In this document: piece by piece, positions 1 to 11,000 of the stretch
Layout: every line of letters begins with the position of its first letter
Numbering within the stretch: position 1 is the stretch's first letter
Assembly (NCBI GenBank): GCA_905182985.1
Contig: CAJJDN010000023.1
Location: forward strand, 81,953-145,952
From: Paramecium sonneborni
Taxonomy: Eukaryota > Ciliophora > Oligohymenophorea > Peniculida > Parameciidae
Direction: 5' to 3'
DNA length: 64,000 nt
The notes under the pieces: model-generated
What the model saw: only the letters and a program-made list of their open reading frames with translations
The model's database searches: none
Told to the model about the DNA's origin: nothing
Made by a program: the position numbers and the translations under genes

Positions 1-2990
1 AAGTGAAGATAGGATTTATGTAGGTATGATAACAAATGAATTAACTACTGAAATTAAAAGATCATAAAGATAATCGATGGATTATTAATAAATAAGTTTA
101 TAAGATAGATCATAATCAATTTTGAAATCAAAACTAATTATTGATTATAAAAGTTAATTAATATTTGTAAGAGATGATGATTATTACTTAGAATAGATTG
201 ACAAGATTCTATTCATTTAAAGATTTATTAAATAAAAACTTGAAAAAGATAGAAAGGAAAGGATTGAAAATGAACTATAACTTAAATAAAAAATGAATAG
301 ATATAGAATCAATGTACTAAATGAATTAGTTTAATCAGAAGATAAATATGTTTCTGATTTAAAGATTTTAAATACAGTTAAAAATTTATTAGTTGAAAAG
401 TTTCCATAAAAAGAAGATGAGATTAAGATGATGTTTAACATTCATGAAATTCTAAAATTTAATACTGAATTTTTAAGTGAGTTTTAAAAGTAAAATGATC
501 TTAAGGATCCAAATGCTATTGTGATGTAAAATATAGTTCCACTTCTTAATGGATTTATATTTTATTATGAATATTGTAAGGCTTATGATTAAGCTAGAAA
601 ATTGTGTAGTTAATTTGAAATTTAACCTGGCTTTATATAATTTATGAAAGATATTACCAAATTAAATTTATTAAAAGGCTTATCATTAAATGATTATACT
701 ATTAAACCTGTTTAAAGATTACCTAAATATGTACTTTTATTCAAGGATTTGTTAAAACATACTCTTCCTTCTCATCCTGATTATTAGAATGTGAAATATT
801 GTTTAGAAACTATTGAAAAGATTAATGATAAAAATAATGATGAAATGAATGTCTATTTAAAACAAGCTAAATTAATTGAATTACATTAGTAATTTGAAAA
901 TATATAAAATTTACAAATTTTAAAACCTAATATGTGTTTTATATTTGAAGATATTTGTTCAATATTTACAAAGAAAATTGAATAAAGAATAATAATTTAT
1001 GCATTTAATAATTTACTTTTATTTGCAAAGTAAGGCAAATAAAATGTTCTGAAATACAAACTACATATTCCAATTACATATCAATCTTATCTAAAAGATT
1101 TAAAAGATTTAGTAATTTTAAAAAATTCTTTTGAAGTTGTTTCTCGTAATGAAACAATTGTTATTGTTAATGAGGATAGTGATTCTAAATAATAGTTTAT
1201 GATGAAAATTTAAAATATCATTAATTAATAAGTTGAATTGTTTTAATCAAAAAATGATAAAAAATAAGAGAATAATATTTGTATTAAAGTAGAAATTTAA
1301 GGGACTGAAATAGATTAAAAATTAAACAAGAAAGTAACATTTTATTAAACAATTTTTACAGTTGAAAGCATTATCGTCAAAACTCAAATAAGATTTAGTT
1401 AAATGAAAAATCTCTTATAAATTATCAATAAATATGATAATAAACTGAAAATTCCAAATTTAACAAAAACTTTATCATCAAAAAAAGAAAAAATAATTGA
1501 TGAAAGAAAGTTAAAAATAGAATAATTATTGTAAATGGTTCTAAATTCTCCTAAGATTTTTGAGAACATTGAATATTAATAGTAGGTTTTGGAAATATTA
1601 TATTTAGATCCTAGATTGTACAATTTTCCTGAGCTTAAAAGATAAAATCCAGAAATGTTTTAGAATATGTTAGAATTAAGATAAAGTTAAAATTAAAAGA
1701 ATTCTTCATTAGAGCTTCTTTAATAATTGCAATAATAAACATATTCCTCAAATATAAATAAAGATGATTAATTAATAAAAATTGGAAATGAAGCTTAATT
1801 ATAGCCTTATTATATTGAAATAACATTATTGACTGAATAAACACTCTAAGTTGGATTTCAAAAGAATACACGAACGTGGTTTATTAAAAAAGCTATTGCA
1901 AATTATATAAATTTAAATTATTTTGTTGATTTTAAAATATTTATTGTAGATACTGGAGGAATTATAAGAGTAGTAGATGATGAAGAAAAGATATCAACAC
2001 TTTTAGATAAAAGTAAATAAGGTTTTTTTTAAGCATTAAAAAAGATTTTTCATAATGGAACAAAGTTTCAATTTATATTTCGAAAATATTTATATTTACC
2101 TTGGAAGTAGGAAGAAATTTAATATCAATAAGATCAAATAAGATCTAAATATTTAATGTTTGAAATTGTATTTTAAGCAAGAAATGGAGAAAATCCTTTT
2201 AATTTCTTAGATTTTTGTTTAATAATTGCATACTATATAATTGCAACCTAGTAGAAAATTGATAAAAATTTATTAAAAAAAGCAATACCAAGTTCTATAA
2301 TTAAATAACATTCTGAGAAACTTTGGTTAGAATAGATTTAAAGGTAAGTGGCATAAATAGAAAAAAAAATAGCTGAATTTTCAAATTAATCAAAGTAAAT
2401 GTAGCAAAATAAAAAAAATTTGAGCCTTTAGAATTTATCAAATTTATTCATAAAAAGTTGTTTTGAGGATAACTTTTTTTTTGGAATGTAATTATTTTTT
2501 GTAGAATGCCCCAAAGAAGTAATATAGATGGTTTAGTAGGGAAATTTTGGATTTAAATTATAGGCTCATATATTTATAGGTATAAAAATTAATAATAGAA
2601 GGATTAAATTACAATGGTTTACATTTCATAGACTCAAAAAGCCGTAATCAATTAGGTAGAATGGAATATGATTAGATAACAGAAATAAAATCATTTCCTA
2701 TTGAATTAACTTGTAAAATAAAAAATTAAAATTTTAAATTTAAGACTTAAACCCCATTTGAAGTAATATAATCTTTCAATATATTAGATTAAACACTTAA
2801 TTTTAGAATATTAAGAAATAATAAAAATATTAAATTCTTGATAATTAATTATAATTATTTTATAACATTCAATCTTTTTAACGTAATAAATTATAATATA
2901 AAATATTTGAGAATATCAGATTTAATTGATTAATATGTAATCATAAATCATAAAAAATCAGTTATAACTCTTTATAGTATTGGAAACTGA
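1..2990 (+). CDS. RhoGEF with DH, PH, PX and FERM domains (5' partial)
   Basis: The reading frame is open from the first bases, so the start lies outside the window. A Dbl-homology domain begins near nt 293 (RINVLNELVQSEDKYVSDL; later LKGLSLNDYTIKPVQRLPKY, the conserved CR3 helix). It is followed by a PH domain (about nt 900-1250), a PX domain (about 1310-1600) and a three-lobed FERM domain (about 1780-2800). In FERM, lobe F2 shows NGENPFNFLDFCLIIAYYII and lobe F3 a PH-like fold. A 19-nt intron (2580-2598) sits in F3, and removing it restores the frame to the TGA at 2988. The protein should load GTP on Rho/Rac GTPases at phosphoinositide-rich membrane. The domains are seen in the sequence and the role is inferred. 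This domain order is unusual (see findings). Confidence 0.85.
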
Positions 2991-3101
2991 AATTAGTTTT
3001 CTTATGTAATATTTTCCTTGAGGAAGATATTAAGATAACACAAAAGAAAAATATTAAAAATACGAAAAGTAAGAATATAAAAACATTAAATAAATAATTA
3101 T

Positions 3102-3842
3102 ATGTAAGAAAATGAGTTTGTTATCTAAATTTGTGTTCCCTCTTTTAAAAAGAATGATGATGTTGTCTAATATCAATTAATGTAAGAATTTTATAAGATT
3201 TTTAAACATAGTTTCACAGAACTTAATTAAAGATGGACTTTTTAAGTAGATTATCGATATTCCCATTTAAAATTATTGCATGAATCCTTACAGACTCTTA
3301 AAACGAGTTTGCCGAAGTTTCCTTCGTCTAATTGGTGGAGATCCACCAATAACAATGAAGAATTATTAGAAGAGAGAAGAATACAGTTAGATTATTTCTT
3401 CAAAAATCTCTTCTAATGTTAAGGAGTATGTAAAAGTTTGATTATGAAAAATTTCATTCTCAAATCTCAATGTTTATATCTAAAAAAGATTGATAAAGTA
3501 TTTAGAATATATGTAATATAAGTAATAACGTGATATCTTGAAAAAAGAAAGAAAAGCATAAGCAGCATCTTCTTTAAATAAGTAAAAATCTAAATCTCAA
3601 GTATGAATATTTAAAAAAGTAAATAGTTGATTACTCCTATATGTGGACCTGCTGAAGATCCAATAGAAGATCCTCGTGAGAGATCTTATTCTTGGGAATA
3701 TAAATTAAATTAAAAGAAATCTCAATAAATGTTTGAAAGAAGTTCTAATTAAATAAGCAATGTAAATAATCTAATTCCAATTTATTAGTTAAATATTGGT
3801 GGAGTTCCCATATTCAAAGGTATTCTATTGAAATTTAAATGA
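3102..3842 (+). CDS. PX-domain protein
   Basis: A 229-residue protein after removal of introns 3498-3522 (25 nt) and 3601-3626 (26 nt). Residues 5 to about 120 form a phox-homology domain. It has the beta-sheet start (VIQICVPSF), the RYS of the phosphoinositide-contacting strand (DYRYSHLKLL), the proline-rich turn (LPKFPSSNW) and the ERR helix (LLEERRIQLDYFFKNLF). The tail is polar and low in complexity (QAASSLNKQKSKSQ, PAEDPIEDPRERSYSWEY) with no second domain. It probably binds phosphoinositide on endosomes or plasma membrane. The start ATG is 111 nt past the stop of the RhoGEF gene on the same strand, and that protein also carries a PX domain. Confidence 0.75.
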
Positions 3843-3928
3843 TAAAAATAGAATTTATATAATATTAGAAAAATAATTATTCTTTATTTAAGATTATTTG
3901 AAATAAAACAAGAATAAAATCAATATAA

Positions 3929-5290
3929 TCATTTTATAATTTATTTTGAGAATGTCTAACCTAAACCTCTGGCACTATTAAAACTACAAACACTTTTTTA
4001 ATTCTTAGAAGCATGAATATATCTAGCTGTTGAGGCTGTCTAATAAGAGTTATTCGAATTAGAAAGATTAAATGCATTACTATACCATAAATTGATATCA
4101 TAAGCATTATTATCTTTAATTAATCTTATTAATTCTAGCACTTAAAAACTTGATGGTCTATCAAGTGGATTAGCTCTAGTCATAATTTTAACTAATTCGA
4201 ACAATTAAGTATTTTCATTATTTTGATATGTTTTATTTTTTTGAAAACTAAAATTAGAGCAATTAGATTATGAAAATTTTGTTCCTGTTAAAAGCATATA
4301 TAAAACACATCCAGCTCCATAAACGTCAACTTTAAAATCATAGTTCAATTTAGTTAAATGAACATTTAAAACCTCTGGGGCAACATACCCTTCTGTACCA
4401 CAATTAGGATTTTCAATTAATTATTTACCATCATAACAAGCAAGTCCAAAATCAATCAATTTTAATTTATTATTATGATACATTATGTTTGCTGGTTTGA
4501 TATCTCTATGAAGTATTGAATTACGATGAAGAAAAGTTAAAGCTTCAAATAATTACTTAATTATTATTTAATTTATACTTGCATAATTTCTAAAATTTAT
4601 TCATTTTTAATTTGGCTTAATTTATTTAATATTTGCTGTTTTAAATTATCACCTTCAATAAATTCAGTCACAATTTAGTAATATAATTCAGATTTAAACA
4701 CTTCATATATTTCAACCAATTTAGGATGTTTAATTGATCTCAGAATCTATATTTCATTTTCTATAAGTTTTTATTGATCTTTTTTTCCATTAAGTAATAT
4801 ATGTTTAATAGCCACTTTCTTATTATTAAAATAACATTCATTTGTTGTAACCTATGAAATAGTTATTAAATATAAAAACCTAACCAAACGATCCTGCTTC
4901 TAACGTTGAAAGATATTTATAATTTTAACTTAGATTGAGGAAAGTCATTTTATTACCTAATCTCTATCTAAGTTATATGAGATCATTTTGATCTGAGTAA
5001 AACTCTTTAATTTTCCCCATATAAGGAAATTTAAAACCTACTAATCTTTATTGTTTTATTAACCATTAAAAAGTAGTGCATTCTTCAATATTCATAATAT
5101 ATTTTGGATCATCAATATTTAAGTGCTATAATAAATGAATATGAGTTACATATGTCATGGTGATTTAATTATTATGTAATTTTAACTAGTAAACTCTATC
5201 CTTGAAAAAATGTTTACGAACAACTCTACATTGAAATGGTACTTCAAATTAGCTTTACAAAAAAGGTTGAGATTCTTGTTTTTTTAACAT
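3929..5290 (-). CDS. Ser/Thr protein kinase, catalytically complete
   Basis: Codes for 436 residues after removing introns 4852-4879 (28 nt) and one of 23 nt further 3'. The first ~150 residues resemble the PH-like amino-terminal region common in Paramecium kinases, ending in QRLGNKMTFLNLSQNYKYL. The kinase domain follows. It has the glycine loop AGSFGQV, VAIK lysine, the helix-C glutamate NEIQIL, the catalytic loop HRDIKPAN, DFG (LIDFGLACYDG), APE (GYVAPEV) and the late arginine (NPLDRPSS). All key residues are present, so it should be active. The short tail is rich in Ser and Asn. The start ATG lies 42 nt from the stop of the PP2C-like gene on the same strand. The subfamily cannot be fixed by eye. 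Confidence 0.9.
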
Positions 5291-5331
5291 TTAGATATTA
5301 AAAATTAATTATTTTAAATTATTGAATAAAC

Positions 5332-6259
5332 TCAAATAACTAATTTTTATCCTCTTTAAAAATAAATTAAAATGCTAGAAATATTATCTTTTCCATATTC
5401 AGATTCAACATTCTAAGCAACAATAGAATCACAAATTGCTTCTAAGATATCATTCAATGGTTTTCCTTATTTAATTCTTTCTAAAATAAGTTCAGTGATA
5501 GCACTATTTGTCCAAGTTTCCCAAAAACCTAAAATTAATCATCTGAATAAATATAACCATGACTTCCCATTAAGATTAATTCAGTATCCTCTTTCTCAAC
5601 ATATTTTATGCTTGGTACAGAAATAAGTAATTATTTGTTTTGTTCTAAATTAGAATTGGCTTTGTATTCAAAATTTCCTAATCCTCTACTATATGGAAGA
5701 TGAGCATTTAATCTATTTTCCCAAACTTCTCCTCCAGCTGCAAGTATTCTTTACTTTTCAAGATCGTTCATTGGATAATGTTCAACACTCATTACTTTAT
5801 GTTTACCTTCATATCTAATAACGCATCTCGATAACTATTCTATTAAAATAGACATATTACTCCTGCATTTGCTACATAAATATTTTCATTAGTTATTAAT
5901 GTTAATAATAAAGTTAATCCCTGATAACAAGTACTTTCTTTAAATTAGTTTTTTAATTAATTATCTAATCTTTCATATAAACCAATAATTGCTTTGTCAT
6001 AATTTTTTTATTTATATTCTTAATCATTGACTAATGCTTCTACTATATGATCTTGAATATATTTCCCATATTCTATTCCACCATATTGTTCTACTATACA
6101 GAATAAACAATTGTCTTGATCAAATTTCTCTTTAATTATAATAAATTCATCCTATTGAATTTACCAACCTTATAATGATGTTGATGTATAAGCAAAATCA
6201 AATAATTTTCCTGATTGAGTTAATTTTGTTGTCTCTGGTTTTGTTAAATACAATCCCAT
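5332..6259 (-). CDS. PP2C-family protein, probable pseudophosphatase
   Basis: A 290-residue protein after removing introns 5529-5557 (29 nt) and 5835-5860 (26 nt). It follows the PPM/PP2C fold end to end: MGLYLTKP start, GWQIQQDEF, the EQYGG loop, YVANAGLSR, AAGGEVWENRLN, SRGLGNFEYK, LILMGSHGFWE and GKDNISSILIYF. In active enzymes the metal-ligand loop is DGHGG and the later ones are NAGDSR and a CDG. Here these read EQYGG, NAGLSR and SHG, so two metal-binding aspartates are lost. The protein may bind phosphoprotein without hydrolysing it. The loss does not look like sequencing error because the intron-corrected frame is otherwise perfect. The active kinase gene lies 42 nt downstream on the same strand. 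Confidence 0.8.
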
Positions 6260-6359
6260 TGATAATAAATTAATTTATATATAAATTAGTAAAATTTTAT
6301 AAATCGTAATAATAATTTTATTTAAATTAAAATATTATTTATTTCCATTTCTAAATCAA

Positions 6360-6925
6360 AAATAACTAATAGCTTCCAGTTGCATAATTTGTTCTGAATC
6401 AAAACCATTTTATGATTTCCCCCCTATATAATTTCAATAAATCACACATAACATCAAACAGTTATAATGGTAATATATCAACTCACTTTTATTTCTCTAC
6501 ATATTTTTTAAGTTTCCTTGAAAATTATATTATTATAATGTAGTAATAAAGCCATCTATTGAGTGGCTATTCTATTATAATATTTTATATCTCTCTATTA
6601 ACTTCAAGAATCAAATTATTTTAAGTTCTAAATTCACAATATCGATATGTTTCGAACCATACTTATTTTAAATAATATATTCAAAATACTTAGGATATAG
6701 ATTATTTCATTAAAAATATAAACTAATCTAAATTATTACCAAAAAAAATATGATATACTAAAATTTTCAATTTTTTTAATCTTCTAGTATCAAAGTATTT
6801 TAAATCTTAAAAAATTCATCAAAAGTCACAAAATCTACTTTTCTTTAAAATAATTAAAATAAAATTATTACTAATTATTTATTATAATATAATATGACAT
6901 CATCATTTTTATGAGCAACTTTTGA
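6360..6925 (-). pseudogene. Coding-like relic with in-frame TGA
   Basis: On the minus strand a frame with protein-like composition can be followed through three plausible mini-introns (29, 24 and 28 nt). Typical stretches are KYFDTRRLKKLKILVYHIFF, YGSKHIDIVNLELK, FLKLIERYKIL, GFITTLQQYNFQGNL and NGFDSEQIMQLEAISYF. It is broken by two TGA codons in the same frame, and lies next to a G6 run at 6419-6424. I recognise no family. It may be a decaying whole-genome-duplication copy or a gene whose exons I joined wrongly. Openness alone proves little here, because only TGA stops translation. Confidence 0.3.
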
Positions 6926-7658
6926 TTAATTATTATAGGATCTTTGTTAAATATACTTATAGGCAACCCTAAAAATTATATTGACGATTATGAATTCATT
7001 TATGAATTATAAATATTATGATTATTTCTAGAATATATGTATTAATTTAATTGAAAGATGAGTATATTTTGAGTCTAAATTTAGAAATGAGAAATAATAC
7101 ATATATTCTCTCTTTGTATCAGTTTAGTTTAAAAACATATTAGCAATTGAATAAAACTAAAATCTAAAAGTTACAACTTCATGAAGATATGTAGAAGTTG
7201 TTTAAGGTTTAATATTATCATTCATGTTTTCAAAATCTTGATGAAATTATCGAATTTTTAAATGAATTATAAGTAAATAGGAAATTATTCATAATTTATT
7301 TGGTAAAATAAAGGCTATAAGTTGTATTGTCAAATATGTTATGAATAAAATATTGATAATATATAGAAAGTATAAAATTAAGAAATGACTAACATATATA
7401 AAAAAAGTTGCTACTCTAGCTAATAGAAAGCAGAAGATCTGTGAAAAATAGGCGAGTTGAAATAGTAAGGATTATGTAATGTGTTTTGGAAACTATTTCA
7501 TATTATGAAATTATCAATTAATATCTTTTTGCACATTTTCTTTGAATGTGAATCTTGAAATACATTAATTATTTGAATAATATTAACTTATTTTAGTTTA
7601 AAACAAGATATTAGAAATTTTGAAGAGCATAATATAATTAAGATAAGATTAATTATTA
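6926..7658. other. Gene-poor stretch with short coding-like fragments
   Basis: No gene could be supported. On the plus strand a frame of about 90 codons starting at the ATG at 7087 has protein-like composition (HEDMQKLFKVQYYHSCF, NLDEIIEFLNELQ). It has no recognisable domain and ends at a TGA near 7340. A further fragment after it (YVMNKILIIYRKYKIKK, then TGA, then VATLANRKQKICEKQ) is also interrupted. The stretch fits gene decay or noise. Confidence 0.3.
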
Positions 7659-7958
7659 ATGAATGATACTATCGTAAGAGAGATAACAACTACAGAAATC
7701 AGTGAAAAAGAGAAGAAGATTATCCAATATCTAGAGGAAGAGTTATTATTAGAGTAATTCACAGATCCCTAATAAAAACAAATCAACTTTGAGTTGTCGA
7801 AGAAAAAAACTATCTTCTCATTTAGATCTATGGATTCTGACACTGAGATTTCTGAAGCCACTTCTTGTTCAACAATAAAGAGTTGTACACTACAAATGTG
7901 TAAGTCACCATTGTTTAAAAGAAGGCTTAGTACATTGGTTTTAGACTAGTTATCTTGA
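7659..7958 (+). CDS. Small hypothetical protein, 99 aa
   Basis: An intron-free frame of 99 codons from ATG to TGA with low-complexity, phosphorylatable composition. It has an acidic coiled start (SEKEKKIIQYLEEELLLEQF), then a Ser/Thr-rich middle (SFRSMDSDTEISEATSCSTI) and a basic end (CKSPLFKRRLSTLVLDQL). No domain is recognised. The spacing to the next plus-strand gene (134 nt) is normal for this genome. Codon use and the Glu/Ser/Asp content look like real coding sequence. Confidence 0.5.
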
Positions 7959-8092
7959 TAATGTATTATTTAACGTAATGTGAATCTCTATTATTGGAAG
8001 AAAAAATAACTATTCCTATTTATTTTTCTAATCATTTATTTGGTTTTTTGTTAGTAAAATAATTGAAATATAAAAATTTGCAAATATAACTA

Positions 8093-11000
8093 ATGAGACC
8101 TGCTTCTACAATTTCAGTATTACCAAAAGTGGATCAAAAGACGACATCAAGAAAAAAATCAACTCATTAATCACTTTTTTAGCCTATTTCAAAACCTTCT
8201 GCTTCATCAATTGAAACTCCTGACTAACAATTAAAGAAAACTTAAGTTTTGGAGTCATTAGGATTCTATGAAAAATGTAGAATTTATTTTAAGAATAGAA
8301 CTGATGGCTTTAAAAGGAACTAGTTAGTAATAGAGTGAAGTAGAGGCTATGTTTAAACAACTAAACAAATTTGCAATGAAATTAATAGAAAAACATGGAC
8401 TTCATGAGACATGTATAATGATTCTTTAGTGGATTATATAACATTAATCATTTTAAGAAATTCCAACTCAGATGTACGTATGCAATATCTTATTTTAATA
8501 GTTGTTTAGCCTATAATAATTTAGGTTGTGTTTATCGTAGGATTGGATAAACACAATTAGCATTTAATGCTTTAGAGAATGCTCTACAATTAGTCTAGAT
8601 GTATGATTAGTTAAAGTTAGAGACAATAACATATTTGAACATTACAACTGTTTTAAGTTAAATGAATATGTATAAATAATTTCTATGTATGAAAGGCATG
8701 ATAAAGCTTTAAAGGCTTCATAAAAAGCAATTTAAGCTGGTAAGAAGGAATTTGATCCTAATTCTATTGAAAATGTAAGATATTTGGCTTTGGCTAATTT
8801 TAATTATGCATTTGAATTAGAGTCATTAGATCATTTGGAGGAAGCTGTAAAACAATATAAAAGATCATTATAATTTGTACTTGAACATTTAGGTAATCAT
8901 GATCCTTTGTTTTAAAAATTTCATAGTCAACATCATTAAGCTAAGTAAAAGTTGATTATAACAATGAATTAATAATAACCAGGTCTTTTTAAAACAGTTT
9001 TATAACTAAAGAAATAATATGAAGTTCCAATAGATGAAAGTTTTTAATAAACTACTCCATAATGTTAAACTAGAAAATTTAACCTTTAAAAAAAAAATAA
9101 TTATATGGAAGATTCTAGTTTTAGGAGAGATAGTAGTGCAACAATTAAAAAAGGAATGACAGATGATGAATTTGTTTAACATCAAAAACCTATGGAAATA
9201 AAGGAAGAGGTGAAATAAATGGAGATGAATTTAAAAGAGGAAGATATTCAATAGAAAAAATAAGTTTAGATAGTTAATAAGAAATTGAGTTAAATAGAAT
9301 AGATATAATTGGAATAATGGTCAAATTCAGAGCCATCTGATACAGAGATTAAAAAGTAAAGACTTAATGAAAAAACTTCAGAAATAAAGTTAACTTAAAC
9401 AAAAACATTTACTAAGGAATAAAGATTAAATTTTTTGAATAAATAAAATACGTCTAAATAAAAAGTAGATGATAATTTATTAGAGAAAGAATAATAGATT
9501 ATAAGAGAAATTGAGGAATAGATATACAATGCCAATAGTATAGCAAAAATTTAAGCTTAAATAAGAATGAAAAAAGAGAGGAAGAAATATTATTGTCTTA
9601 AGAAAGCTAAGAAGGATTAAGGAGAATTATTACCTTCAGATGAATTAAAATTAAAGAAATTTTAGAGATTTATAAAAAGGAAATTATAAGAGTTGAAGAT
9701 GAGAAACATTACAAGAAAAATAGTTTAAAAAAATAGATTAAAGAAATATCCAAATACTGAAAATTAGGCTTATAAGCGAATTATATCTTTATTAGAAGCA
9801 TATAAAGCTTATAAACGAATGCTCTTACACAAATATATACTTAAAACAAGATAATTTTAAACTTTGAGATAAAGTTTTTGTCATCCTAATTAAATGATTC
9901 ATGAGAAAATAGAGCCATTAAAGGATTCTTATATATTTACTTTTGGGATTACAAATGATGATTCTTTTGTGCGTTTTTCTTTAGTGCATGGAGTTAAGAA
10001 TAAGAGAAAAGAATAATCATACTATTTTGAGATGGATACTTAAAGTTTTTTAAAATCTCTTGGTTTATTACATTAATATATAGATGAATTAGAATGTTTT
10101 ATAATAGAGGAGAACTAATTATTAAGGAATCTAAAGAATCTATAAACAGTATCATAATAATTTATAATAATGAATGAAGTTGATGGAAAATATGTAGTAA
10201 GATGTTTAGCAGAATTTTAAACTTAATTTCGATTGGCCCTTTAAAGAACAGCTGTGATAATATAAGAATTAATTTTGATTGAAAATAATAAGTTGTATAT
10301 ATAGGGGATAAATAATTTTGAGTATAATGATTTAGTTCCATTTGAAGAAGAGATTAGAGTAGTTAAGCCACCTCTTTATACAAAATAATTGCTTTAAAAT
10401 GAATTAATAGCAATAAAATTTATATAATCATTTATGAAAGGATATTTACAAAGATTAAGGATAAAAAAATGGGTAAATTAAAAATAAAAGTAAATTTATT
10501 CAACAAAATTAATAAAAACAGTAACTGGTCATTACATAAAGATTGTTAAAGCATAACATATGATGAATAAGAAGCATTATTTATATATAATAAATTATGA
10601 AACACAAAAGAAATCAAATGATTTGGAAATCAAATCGATAGTATTTTAAAATTTAGGTGAGATAAATAAAGATAATATATATGAAATATTGAAAATAGAT
10701 TTGGATGGACCAAGTATAGAATATAGTGATGAAGCTAATTATTGGGTGTAAAAATAGGAAGATTATTAGAAAAGAGGAGGAAAGGAAGAGTATACAACAA
10801 AGAATAAAGATGAATCTATAGTATTAATATAGAGAGCAGTATTACGTTACTTATTGAAACGACGATGTTTGATAAAGAAGATAAATAGAAGTAGATTTAA
10901 TGTTGGTGAGTAAAAGGATGTAGAGAGAGAAATTTTGGTAAGAAGGGCTATTATTTATGGATAAGATATGAATTCAAGGGCTTGTTTAACAACATTATAT

